A DNA stretch of 11,590 nucleotides, from the NCBI GenBank assembly GCA_022843085.1, contig JALHOI010000052.1, positions 1 to 11,590 on the forward strand, in the 5' to 3' direction. Shown here piece after piece: positions 1 through 6,836 of this stretch. The stretch's first letter is position 1. Each line of letters opens with the position of its first letter. This DNA is from Pseudobdellovibrionaceae bacterium (GTDB taxonomy: Bacteria; Bdellovibrionota; Bdellovibrionia; Bdellovibrionales; JAMPXM01). Under the pieces are notes generated by a model that searched no databases, was not told the origin of the DNA, and saw only the letters and a list, made by a program, of their open reading frames with translations. The translations under genes and the position numbers were made by a program.

Positions 1-401
1 TTTTTGGGTTACTCTTGATCGTTTTCGCTGGCGACACCATGGCTTACATCACGGGTCGATTTTTCGGCCGCCGCAAGCTGTTCGAACTGGTCTCCCCCAA
101 AAAGACAGTCGAAGGCGCAATCGGCGGCCTCTTCGGCTCGGCCCTGGCCGGGGTTGTCATTGCCCAGTTCCTTCCGCCCGAGGCGTCTTCATGGCTCATG
201 ATCGCTGCGGCGACGATCACTGGCGCATTTGCCCAAATTGGTGATTTGTACGAGTCGATGCTGAAACGGGTCGCTGATGTGAAAGATTCGGGCTCGATTA
301 TGCCAGGTCACGGCGGAAGTCTCGACAGGCTCGACGGTGTTCTCTTCGCGGCGCCAGTCTACTTTAGCTTGGTTTCTTTTATGACAGGCCGAGTTTTCTA
401 G
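1..401 (+). CDS. cdsA: Phosphatidate cytidylyltransferase, C-terminal part (5' end outside window)
   Basis: CdsA is an integral inner-membrane enzyme that makes CDP-diacylglycerol from phosphatidic acid and CTP, the branch point for bacterial phospholipids. The frame is open from the first bases of the window, so the N-terminal half is missing; a TTG at position 15 is only an internal codon. What remains begins with a hydrophobic stretch and a GDTMAYITGR segment, equivalent to the ANDTGAYFVGR region of the family. It continues with an SPKKTVEGAIGG motif and two hydrophobic segments. It ends with the CdsA signature: SMLKR, then KDSGSIMPGHGG and LDRLDG, which holds the conserved acidic metal-binding residues. 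The TAG stop at 399-401 follows a last hydrophobic segment, so the C-terminus looks complete. The next gene, rseP, is a common neighbour of cdsA in proteobacteria. Confidence 0.95.
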   Translation, partial: FGLLLIVFAGDTMAYITGRFFGRRKLFELVSPKKTVEGAIGGLFGSALAGVVIAQFLPPEASSWLMIAAATITGAFAQIGDLYESMLKRVADVKDSGSIMPGHGGSLDRLDGVLFAAPVYFSLVSFMTGRVF

Positions 402-440
402 TCTGATTCGGTCCCGAGCCTGATTTTAGACAGGCCCCCA

Positions 441-457
441 CCTTTCGTCGAGAAAGG
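441..457. repeat. Short inverted repeat between cdsA and rseP
   Basis: CCTTTC and GAAAGG form a perfect 6-bp stem around a 5-base loop (GTCGA), 40 bases after the cdsA stop. No T-run follows on either strand, so it is not a convincing intrinsic terminator. It may be a processing site, a protein-binding site, or chance. The rest of the 166-bp gap shows no further structure I can support. A TATTAT hexamer at 556-561 resembles a -10 box but lies only 6 bases before the rseP ATG and has no good -35 partner. Confidence 0.25.
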
Positions 458-567
458 CGCAGCGCTTCAGGGTTCGTACCGATTTGATACGATCAGAAAT
501 TGCTGAGATTCGACAAGGTCCACGAAAAGGGCTGGAGCACCCTGCCCGGTGCGTCTATTATAGGTGC

Positions 568-2259
568 ATGGCGAATTTATTCTCGTATGTCGTACCGCTT
601 ATTATCATGCTCGGGGTTCTGATTTTCGTTCACGAGCTTGGACACTTTCTCGTCGCGAAATATTATAAGGTTCGGGTCGAAGTCTTCAGTCTCGGCTTTG
701 GAAAAAAGCTCGTCAGCTTTAGACGGGGCGATACCGAGTACTGCATCTCGGCCGTGCCACTTGGCGGTTACGTAAAGATGTTTGGCGATGATCCTTCGGC
801 TGATATCAGTGATGCCGACCGCCAGGCCTCATTTTTACACAAGCCCGTTGGACAGCGAATCGCTGTCGTACTTGCAGGCCCGCTGATGAATTTGTTTTTC
901 GCCTTCCTTCTCTATACTGCGATTTCGATGATTGGCGAGAAGGCGATTTTTCCCGGACTCGGTGACATCGAACCAAAATCGGCGGCCGCAGCGGCTGGCT
1001 TTCGATCAGGTGACACTCTTCTATCTGTCAACGAACCCACCGGAAAAACTCAAAAGTTCGCGACGTGGACTGAAGTCGACAAGGTCATTCAGGCAAATCC
1101 CGATTCGAAATTAGACTTCAGCGTGCAACGCGCCGACGGTAACGTCGAAGTCGTCAGTGCCGTGCCGAAGCTTATTCCGAACCCGTTTATACTGGGCTTC
1201 AAGAAAGAAGTCGGCGGTATCGAAGGCTTGTCATTCATGTCGCGCTCTTCGACAATCGCGGTCTCTTCGCTTGAAGGTCCCGCGGGAAAGGCCGGACTTC
1301 GCACCGGGGACACGATTACAAAAATCGGTGCGACGCCACTCCAGAAGTGGCGCGAACTGTTGGTTGCTGCAGGCACCTTTGCCGATCAGTCCGAAGTGAC
1401 CATCACGGTTCAGCGCGGTCTTCTGGAAAGCTTTCTGAATGAAGGAAGTGAACCGAAGACTCTTGAATTCAAGGTTGCAGTACCCGCGTCAGCCAAGGGA
1501 AAGACGGGCCTAGACGCGCTTAAAGCGATGGGTTTCGATGATCCCGAGCTGTATTTGGCTTCGGTCGAAAAGGGTTCACCGGCGATGAAGGCCGGTCTGC
1601 TGCCCGGAGACCTGCTTCAATCAATCGATGGCAAACCCGTCGCGAAGTTTGAAGAAGTTATGTCGGCAATTCGTACTTTCAAAGGCGACTCGTCACTTCA
1701 ATTTTCAGTCTTACGCGACTCGAAGCCTGTTGAAATTTCGGTTGTTCCGAATGTGAAAAAGCGGATGAACGGAAACGGACAAGAAGAATCTCGCTTCGAA
1801 GTCGGTATTCGTCCGATGATCATCGATGACAACGTTAAAACGGTCGATTTGACGACTGGAAATATTCTTGAAGCCGTCGAACGCGGCATCGTACGAAGCG
1901 CTGAAACTTCAGGCCAAGTCATGATGGGTTTAGTTCGACTTTTCCAAGGTGAAGTTTCATCTAAGAACGTCGGCGGATTCTTGTCGATTGGCCAAATGGC
2001 GAAAACTTCGTGGGGTCGCGGCGCATCTGATTTTCTGTTCGCGATGGCGATGATTTCGATCAACCTCTTCATCTTGAATTTGCTGCCTGTACCCGTCCTC
2101 GACGGTGGACATCTGATCTTTTACACAATCGAAGCCGTGCGCGGTGCCCCGCTTTCGATGCAAAAGATGGAATTCGCCCAACGCATCGGTGCCGCACTCT
2201 TGGTCGGCCTGATGGTGTTTGCTTTGTTCAACGACGTTTCTCGTATTTGGTTTAAGTGA
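568..2259 (+). CDS. rseP: RseP-type site-2 intramembrane zinc metalloprotease with three PDZ domains
   Basis: RseP-family proteases cut single-pass substrates inside the inner membrane, for example anti-sigma factors or signal-peptide remnants. The zinc motif HELGH is at residues 22-26 in the first membrane segment. The second conserved motif, NLLPVPVLDGGH, is at residues 504-515 with its LDG at 511-513. Hydrophobic segments lie at about 8-30, 98-122, 488-508 and 538-556. The periplasmic insert holds three PDZ-like units, at about 126-200, 220-305 and 325-396, each with an AG(F/L)xxGD core. E. coli RseP has two and about 450 residues; the extra unit explains the length of 563 here. I chose the ATG at 568: the frame stays open back to a TTG at 484, but the added residues resemble nothing and the ATG puts the first membrane segment at the N-terminus. 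The ribosome site is weak (AGGTG, too close). Its stop overlaps the tsaB start (GTGA). Confidence 0.96.
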   Translation: MANLFSYVVPLIIMLGVLIFVHELGHFLVAKYYKVRVEVFSLGFGKKLVSFRRGDTEYCISAVPLGGYVKMFGDDPSADISDADRQASFLHKPVGQRIAVVLAGPLMNLFFAFLLYTAISMIGEKAIFPGLGDIEPKSAAAAAGFRSGDTLLSVNEPTGKTQKFATWTEVDKVIQANPDSKLDFSVQRADGNVEVVSAVPKLIPNPFILGFKKEVGGIEGLSFMSRSSTIAVSSLEGPAGKAGLRTGDTITKIGATPLQKWRELLVAAGTFADQSEVTITVQRGLLESFLNEGSEPKTLEFKVAVPASAKGKTGLDALKAMGFDDPELYLASVEKGSPAMKAGLLPGDLLQSIDGKPVAKFEEVMSAIRTFKGDSSLQFSVLRDSKPVEISVVPNVKKRMNGNGQEESRFEVGIRPMIIDDNVKTVDLTTGNILEAVERGIVRSAETSGQVMMGLVRLFQGEVSSKNVGGFLSIGQMAKTSWGRGASDFLFAMAMISINLFILNLLPVPVLDGGHLIFYTIEAVRGAPLSMQKMEFAQRIGAALLVGLMVFALFNDVSRIWFK

Positions 2260-3017
2260 TCGTTCCGACGATTCTAGCCATCGAAACTTGCACGGCCGCC
2301 GGCTCGGTGGCCGTTCTCTTTTCACCAGATCAAACTGACGAAAAGGTACTCGCCAATAACGAATGGGTTCGCAGTCGAAGCCACGGTGAAGTCGCAACAG
2401 CTGCAATCGAAGATGCGGTTGCGGTTGCGGGCGGCTGGAACAAAATTGATGCTCTCGCCGTCGGGGTCGGCCCCGGCAGTTTCACTGGAATTCGGGTTGG
2501 TATCAACGCCGCCCGCACGATCGCGTGGAGCACGAATCGAGCACTTGTACCGATTCGCACGACCGATGCGCTCATCATCGCGGCGCGAAGTGCTGACGTC
2601 ACTCCGCGCGCGAGCGCCATCGTCGCTGTCCTAAATGCACAAATGGGGCTCTATTTTGCTGCGTGGGAAATCGATTCACCCGCTGACAATGCCATTTCGA
2701 TGCTCACAGACCCTGCCGCTTTCGACGTGCGAAGCTTGATTCTTCGCCTCAAAAATTTAAAGCGATCGATCACTCTGGTTGGCGAAGCGGCCGACGTACT
2801 CGCGCCCCAGTTGCAAGCCGAAGGTCTTGTCGTTCATCGCGTGACATCCGTTCACCTGGACTTTCCTCACGCACTTTCGGTCGCAAGACTCGCAGCTCGA
2901 TTCATACGCGAGAAGTCAAAAGACGTCGAACCCTCGGCGTTAGTCCGAATGTTTCACTGGCAGACGACACAACCTCTTTATATTCGGGGAAGTGGCGCCG
3001 AAGAGAAGTTGGGATGA
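2256..3017 (+). CDS. tsaB: tRNA t6A37 biosynthesis protein TsaB (YeaZ)
   Basis: TsaB is the catalytically inactive ASKHA-fold partner of TsaD. With TsaE it transfers the threonylcarbamoyl group made by TsaC onto A37 of tRNAs that read ANN codons; it is cytoplasmic. The family pattern is clear: an N-terminal LAIETCTAAGSVAV strand-loop (residues 7-20), then GVGPGSFTGIRVG (70-82), the hallmark of YeaZ. A downstream LVPIRTTDAL segment matches the family's usual V-xx-SL-AL region. At 253 residues it is slightly longer than E. coli TsaB (231). The start is GTG at 2256, overlapping the rseP stop as GTGA, and its own TGA overlaps the next ATG as ATGA. This gives translational coupling on both sides. 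No tsaC, tsaD or tsaE lies in this window. Confidence 0.93.
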   Translation: MIVPTILAIETCTAAGSVAVLFSPDQTDEKVLANNEWVRSRSHGEVATAAIEDAVAVAGGWNKIDALAVGVGPGSFTGIRVGINAARTIAWSTNRALVPIRTTDALIIAARSADVTPRASAIVAVLNAQMGLYFAAWEIDSPADNAISMLTDPAAFDVRSLILRLKNLKRSITLVGEAADVLAPQLQAEGLVVHRVTSVHLDFPHALSVARLAARFIREKSKDVEPSALVRMFHWQTTQPLYIRGSGAEEKLG

Positions 3018-3991
3018 ACGATAACAACACACCGAATCCATTCAAATTAAATCCGAAGGGCCCGGCAAAATCTGGAATGCCTGCAACGATTTGGGCTGTC
3101 GGCGGTGGTAAGGGCGGAATCGGCAAAAGTTTTATCAGCTCGTCGATCGCAATTTGCCTCGCACGAATGGGTAAATCCGTCACCCTCGTCGATCTCGATC
3201 TTGGCAGCGCGAATCTGCACACATGCCTTGGACTAAAAATTCCGCAGCAAACCCTGTCGGATTTTATTTCAGGGCGCGCGCAACATATTTCGCAGGTCTC
3301 GGCAGCGACAGAAATTCCTGGCCTTAATTTTATTAGCGGATTCAACGATGCACTCAACATTGCGGACCTTGATCGCGACAATAAACAACGACTGATTCGC
3401 GCACTTCGTACGATTCAAACTCCGTATGTCATTCTCGATCTGGGCGCCGGCACAAGCGAGAACACTCTCGACTTCTTTCTTGCCGCTGATCAAAAAATTA
3501 TCGCGGTAACACCTGAACCCACGTCGATCGAAAATGCGTACCGATTTATGAAATCGAGTTTTTATCGCAAGCTGCGTCTCGCCGAATCTGAACTTGGTAT
3601 TCAAAATTTGATCGAAACTGCGATGGATTCGAAGAATCAGCTTGGAATCAAAAGTCCGGCCGATCTTATTCGCCACATTTCTGAAACAAACCCGCAGGCG
3701 GGCGCGCGTCTCAACGACAAAATTGCGGATTTTAACATGCAGCTTTTGTTGAATCAGGTTCGCACACGGCAAGACATCGAACTTGGTCACTCTATGAAGA
3801 GCGTGTGCAAAAAGTATTTTGGTATCGAGTCCGACTACGTTGGCTACATCGATCATGATAACGCTGTGTGGCAGTCGCTGCGAAAGCGTCGCCCCTTAGT
3901 GATCGAGTATCCGTACTCAAGTATCGTCGGCCAGTTCCTCGGGATTACAAAGAACCTGTTGAATCCGACCACGCTTCGCGCTGTCATCTAA
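3014..3991 (+). CDS. MinD/ParA-family ATPase (FlhG-like), function unassigned
   Basis: This is a deviant-Walker-A ATPase of the kind that cycles on and off the membrane or nucleoid to place cell structures. Residues 30-39 carry GGGKGGIGKS with the signature lysine K33. VDLDLG is at 59-64, and a Walker-B/switch strand VILDLGAG is at 139-146. A VTPEPTSIENAYRFMK segment (165-180) corresponds to the FlhG/MinD nucleotide-specificity region. Near the C-terminus, VGYIDHDNAVWQSLRKRRP recalls the LGYIPxDxxVxxAVRxxRP motif of FlhG and MinD proteins. An insert at about 180-260 is absent from classical MinD. The tail contains IVGQFLGITKNLL, which might be an amphipathic membrane-binding helix (inference). 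No flhF, minC or flagellar gene is nearby, so calling it flhG or minD would go too far. It starts at the ATG overlapping the tsaB stop and is followed 11 bases later by the J-like/HTH gene, its likely partner. Confidence 0.85.
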   Translation: MNDNNTPNPFKLNPKGPAKSGMPATIWAVGGGKGGIGKSFISSSIAICLARMGKSVTLVDLDLGSANLHTCLGLKIPQQTLSDFISGRAQHISQVSAATEIPGLNFISGFNDALNIADLDRDNKQRLIRALRTIQTPYVILDLGAGTSENTLDFFLAADQKIIAVTPEPTSIENAYRFMKSSFYRKLRLAESELGIQNLIETAMDSKNQLGIKSPADLIRHISETNPQAGARLNDKIADFNMQLLLNQVRTRQDIELGHSMKSVCKKYFGIESDYVGYIDHDNAVWQSLRKRRPLVIEYPYSSIVGQFLGITKNLLNPTTLRAVI

Positions 3992-4014
3992 GAGCGAGGA
4001 TAATGAGCGAGGAT
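3992..4014 (+). promoter_or_regulatory. Duplicated ribosome-binding site in front of the J-like/HTH gene
   Basis: The decamer GAGCGAGGAT occurs at 3992-4001 and again at 4005-4014, exactly 13 bases apart. Each copy offers a GAGG/AGGA Shine-Dalgarno a few bases before an in-frame ATG (4003 and 4018). The second copy is also translated as part of the N-terminus if the first ATG is used. The two starts are five codons apart, so either or both may be used. Confidence 0.55.
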
Positions 4015-4911
4015 CGAATGCTCGGGACGAAGAACCACGTAAATTACTACGAAGTGCTCGAAGTGGCGTACGATGCGCCACAACACGAGGTTCACAAGGC
4101 CTATACGCGCGCCAAAGCGACGTATGCTCAAGACAATCCGGCCTTGTACTCAATGTTTACCCGCGACGAAGCACGCGACCTTTTAAAGCTCATCGAAGAG
4201 GCTTACTCGGTACTCGGCAATCACGGTCTGCGACGAAATTACGACGATACGCTACAGAAATCGAGCCCGGCGCGAGCGGCACTTTCGAGTGTTCCACGCC
4301 AAGCGGCGCCTTCGGCCGGCTTTGTTCAAGACACGCACGACGCGCTTCCTGATTTCATGGTGCCTGACCCCTCAATTCCAGGCTCGTTCGATGAATCAGA
4401 ACCAATCCCGACTTATTCGAGGCCCATTGAGGTCAATACTCTGATCGAGCCCCCACGGTCGAACTCGACAGATCCAGCTCCGGCGACTGCAGCGGGAAAA
4501 CGAGAATCGATTCTCGTGACGAATTCTGATTTTACCGTTCGTAAACTTGAATCTGATATTCCGCTGATGCCCCCAGATACCGGCAAATGCCCTCTTGGAA
4601 CATACAAAATTGATGCAGCGATAGAAGCCGAAATCGCTGCACGCACCGAATTCGATGGTCCGTTCTTGCAGCGCGTGCGCGTCTACAAACAAGTGTCGCT
4701 TGAAAAACTAAGCGTCGCATCGCGAATTGGCAAAACCTACCTGATTGCTCTTGAATCCAACGACTTTAAAAATTTGCCCGCACCAGTTTTTCTGCGCGGC
4801 TTTCTCGTTCAAATGGGCCGCCAGCTGGGAATTGACGAGCAAAAAGTGGTAACGAGTTACATGAGTCTTGCGAAGGCGTCTGAAAAATATGCGTCGAAGT
4901 ACGGTTCCTGA
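4003..4911 (+). CDS. Degenerate J-domain plus RodZ-type helix-turn-helix (HTH_25) fusion protein
   Basis: Residues 12-84 resemble a DnaJ J-domain: NYYEVLEVAYDAP, then a KAYTRAKATY helix, then LIEEAYSVL and RRNYDD. The HPD tripeptide that activates DnaK is replaced by AQD (42-44), so co-chaperone activity is unlikely. A proline- and serine-rich linker covers about 85-215. Residues 219-285 match the HTH_25 domain of RodZ: a helix starting GPFLQRVRVY, VSLEKLSVASRIGKTYLIALE, and an FLRGFLVQMGRQLGI segment. In RodZ this domain binds MreB. Unlike RodZ, I see no membrane segment or periplasmic domain, so the protein should be cytosolic. Two ATGs (4003 and 4018) each have a ribosome site; the longer form is 302 residues. 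Longer in-frame starts inside the ATPase gene are less likely. The position right after the MinD-like ATPase suggests a shared spatial or cytoskeletal role. DNA binding is the alternative. Confidence 0.8.
   Translation: MSEDRMLGTKNHVNYYEVLEVAYDAPQHEVHKAYTRAKATYAQDNPALYSMFTRDEARDLLKLIEEAYSVLGNHGLRRNYDDTLQKSSPARAALSSVPRQAAPSAGFVQDTHDALPDFMVPDPSIPGSFDESEPIPTYSRPIEVNTLIEPPRSNSTDPAPATAAGKRESILVTNSDFTVRKLESDIPLMPPDTGKCPLGTYKIDAAIEAEIAARTEFDGPFLQRVRVYKQVSLEKLSVASRIGKTYLIALESNDFKNLPAPVFLRGFLVQMGRQLGIDEQKVVTSYMSLAKASEKYASKYGS
4500..4517. repeat. 18-bp perfect palindrome inside the J-like/HTH gene
   Basis: ACGAGAATCGATTCTCGT reads identically on both strands. It encodes part of the low-complexity linker (KRESILV), where the protein sequence is little constrained. 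An 18-bp perfect palindrome is expected about 0.04 times by chance in a window this size, ignoring composition. It could be a protein-binding site, possibly autoregulatory, or a coincidence helped by the abundance of TCGA and ATCG words here. Confidence 0.4.
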
Positions 4912-4913
4912 CG

Positions 4914-6047
4914 TTGATCGAACTGCCTCCGCGCCTTCCTGGGGAAGAATTTCACCCGCATCGTCTTACGATCGACGAGACCGCGCACGGAAAAAGAATC
5001 GATAAAGTTTTAGCTTCGGTCGAAGTCATTGCGACGCGGTCGCAAGCGTCGCGACTTTTGGCAAGAGGCTTAATTTTTCTTGTCGGCGCCGACGGTCAAG
5101 CCCAGCCCGTAAAACCGTCTCACATCGTAAAGATCGGCGAAGAATTTCAGATTCACGTACCGTTCATTCCGAAAGAGACACTTGTTCCCTACGATTTTCC
5201 GCTAGAGATCGCATTTGAAGACGCCGACTTGATCGTCGTCGACAAACCCGCTGGCCTCGTTGTTCACCCCGCTTACGGACACGCCCAAGATACTCTGGTC
5301 AATGCGCTACTGAACCACACAAAAGAACTTTCGCAGGGATTCGACGAGATGCGACCCGGACTTATTCACCGCCTCGACAAAGACACCAGCGGTTTAATCG
5401 TTGTCGCAAAAAATGAAATCGCACAGCGAAAAGTCGCTTTGCAGTTTCAGAATAAGATCACGCATCGGATTTACCGAGCTGTGATTTTCGGTGAAATGAA
5501 ACCTTCCAGTGGCACGGTCACATCTTATCTGCAGCGACATCCCGATGACCGAAGGCGGTCGACCTCGGTTGGTGAAGTGCCCGGTGCAAAGTTCGCCATC
5601 ACGCACTATCGTACGCTCGAAACTCACGCTTCGGGCCTAAGCCTCGTCGAACTGAAACTCGAAACCGGGCGCACACACCAAATTCGAGTTCACGTCAAAG
5701 AGGCCGGTCACCCGGTCGTTGGCGATGTCACCTATGGTGCCGACGGCCGCACAAACGGACTCAAGTCCGTAGCTCTGCGAAAGCTCATCACATCGATGCC
5801 TCGGTTTGCGTTGCACGCTTTCGAACTTGGTTTTTATCACCCGTCGGCTGGTGACTTCATTCGGCTGAAATCGAAATGGCCGTCAGACCTTCGGCCGCTC
5901 ATTGATCATTGCGGGTTTCCGACCTTCGATGACACTCGTGTCGTTGAACGCTTCGAAAAACGCCCCGCTGACGAATACGCATGGCCGCTGATTCGCCGCA
6001 GCCCCGCCGGTGCACAGATAGGCCAAGACGAGGACACCGATGCTTAA
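4914..6047 (+). CDS. rluD: RluA/RluD-family large-subunit rRNA pseudouridine synthase
   Basis: This enzyme isomerises uridines in RNA to pseudouridine; RluD acts on 23S rRNA helix 69. Residues about 20-82 form an S4 RNA-binding domain (GKRIDKVLAS, SQASRLLARGLI). The catalytic domain starts at EIAFEDADLIVVDKPAGLVVHP (98-119). It carries GLIHRLDKDTSGL (149-161) with catalytic Asp155, and later the LETGRTHQIRVH motif and HPVVGDVTYG. These assign it to the RluA family with RluD-like architecture. RluC or another paralogue cannot be excluded, so the exact uridine target is uncertain. The length of 377 exceeds E. coli RluD (326), mostly through a tail of about 50 residues after the catalytic core whose role I cannot assign. 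The start is TTG at 4914, two bases after the previous stop; no ATG or GTG precedes the S4 domain and the ribosome site is poor, which fits coupled translation. It overlaps pgeF by 8 bases. Confidence 0.9.
   Translation: MIELPPRLPGEEFHPHRLTIDETAHGKRIDKVLASVEVIATRSQASRLLARGLIFLVGADGQAQPVKPSHIVKIGEEFQIHVPFIPKETLVPYDFPLEIAFEDADLIVVDKPAGLVVHPAYGHAQDTLVNALLNHTKELSQGFDEMRPGLIHRLDKDTSGLIVVAKNEIAQRKVALQFQNKITHRIYRAVIFGEMKPSSGTVTSYLQRHPDDRRRSTSVGEVPGAKFAITHYRTLETHASGLSLVELKLETGRTHQIRVHVKEAGHPVVGDVTYGADGRTNGLKSVALRKLITSMPRFALHAFELGFYHPSAGDFIRLKSKWPSDLRPLIDHCGFPTFDDTRVVERFEKRPADEYAWPLIRRSPAGAQIGQDEDTDA
6030..6034 (+). promoter_or_regulatory. Ribosome-binding site of pgeF
   Basis: GAGGA lies 5 bases before the ATG at 6040, inside the last codons of the upstream pseudouridine synthase gene. 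It supports this start, which overlaps the upstream stop codon. Confidence 0.7.
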
Positions 6048-6786
6048 CTCGGAGTTCACCGATCATATCGCGCTGCCGCTTCTAACTCGAACCGTCGGTC
6101 CGTTTTTATTCGGCTACGGAAAAAAAGAGCTGTCGTTCGAACAGCTCGTCAAAGGTTTTCCAGATTTAACGTGGGCCAATCTTAAACAGATTCATTCCGA
6201 CAAAATTGTTGAATCGAATCAGGCGGTCGACCTCGCGAATCCCAATGCCGGCTTGATCGAAGCGGATGCGCATTTCACAACCCAGCCGCAGCTGGGTCTG
6301 CTCATCAAGTCAGCCGATTGCGTTCCCGTCTTAATCGGTTGCGCATCCAGAGATAAGAAGCCCGCGGTTTGCGCGATTCACGCGGGTTGGCGAGGGGTCA
6401 ACAGCGACATCGTAACAAAGTCTGTGCGGGCGCTACTTGAACGCGGGTATGCTCCAACTCGCATGCACGTCGCGATCGGACCTCACATCCGTCAACAAAG
6501 CTTCGCGGTCGGCCTCGACGTCGCGCGAGAACTTAAAATTACCGCGCTACGCGCTGGTCTGACCGATCTTTCCGACGTCATTCTGCCGCATCCGGAGGAT
6601 CATGCGAAACGTCTCGTCGGCCTCGAAGCGATTGTCCGGGCTCAACTCAAGGGGTTTCTGATACCGGATTCAGCGATCGATACGTGCGGTGAAATCGATA
6701 CTCTTTCGTCGTCTGAATGGTCGTCATTTCGACGAAACGGTGCCAACGCCGGTCGCAATCTTAGCTTCATCGCGAAGCTCGCATAA
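6040..6786 (+). CDS. pgeF: PgeF/YfiH family (DUF152) peptidoglycan editing factor
   Basis: This family (also called multicopper polyphenol oxidase or laccase domain) has been shown in E. coli to prevent mis-incorporation of amino acids such as serine into the peptidoglycan stem. Other members act as purine nucleoside phosphorylase/adenosine deaminase. The three residues of the metal/active site are visible: His52 in LKQIHS, Cys94 in SADCVPVLI, and His114 in AIHAGWRG. Further family motifs are EADAHFT (74-80), an IGPHIRQQSF segment that varies the usual GPxIxxxxYEV, and a terminal FRRNG...GRNLSFI block. Its 248 residues are a normal length. There is no signal peptide, so it is cytosolic. It follows the rluD-like gene with an 8-base overlap and a good ribosome site; this rluD-pgeF pairing is common in proteobacteria, including E. 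coli. It appears to be the last gene of the operon. Confidence 0.92.
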   Translation: MLNSEFTDHIALPLLTRTVGPFLFGYGKKELSFEQLVKGFPDLTWANLKQIHSDKIVESNQAVDLANPNAGLIEADAHFTTQPQLGLLIKSADCVPVLIGCASRDKKPAVCAIHAGWRGVNSDIVTKSVRALLERGYAPTRMHVAIGPHIRQQSFAVGLDVARELKITALRAGLTDLSDVILPHPEDHAKRLVGLEAIVRAQLKGFLIPDSAIDTCGEIDTLSSSEWSSFRRNGANAGRNLSFIAKLA

Positions 6787-6833
6787 AAATTTAGCGCGAG
6801 CATGCTGCTTCGATAGCGTCAATCTGGTCGCGC
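6785..6833 (-). terminator. Possible weak intrinsic terminator of the nitroreductase gene
   Basis: On the minus strand, GCGCGA (6833-6828) can pair with TCGCGC (6799-6794) across a 28-base loop. TAAATTTTT follows downstream. The long loop and short stem make this a weak candidate. On the plus strand there is no T-run, so no clear terminator for pgeF is visible. Confidence 0.25.
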
Positions 6834-6836
6834 CAA

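Noticed and set aside
533..561. Sigma-70 promoter with -10 TATTAT directly before rseP
   Set aside because: The -35 partner matches only 3 of 6 bases and transcription would start at or after the ATG.
484..567. N-terminal extension of RseP from a TTG at 484
   Set aside because: It adds 28 charged residues before the first membrane segment with no family resemblance and no ribosome site at 484. The ATG at 568 places HELGH at its usual position.
2330..2620. Minus-strand ORF opposite tsaB, and similar long antisense frames opposite rseP, the ATPase and the barrel gene
   Set aside because: They mirror the real coding frames, carry arginine/serine-rich low-complexity translations and lack ribosome sites or recognisable domains.
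3868..4002. Longer start of the J-like/HTH gene inside the ATPase gene
   Set aside because: It would overlap the ATPase by over 120 bases and add 45 residues unlike any J-domain leader, while two good ribosome sites precede the ATGs at 4003 and 4018.
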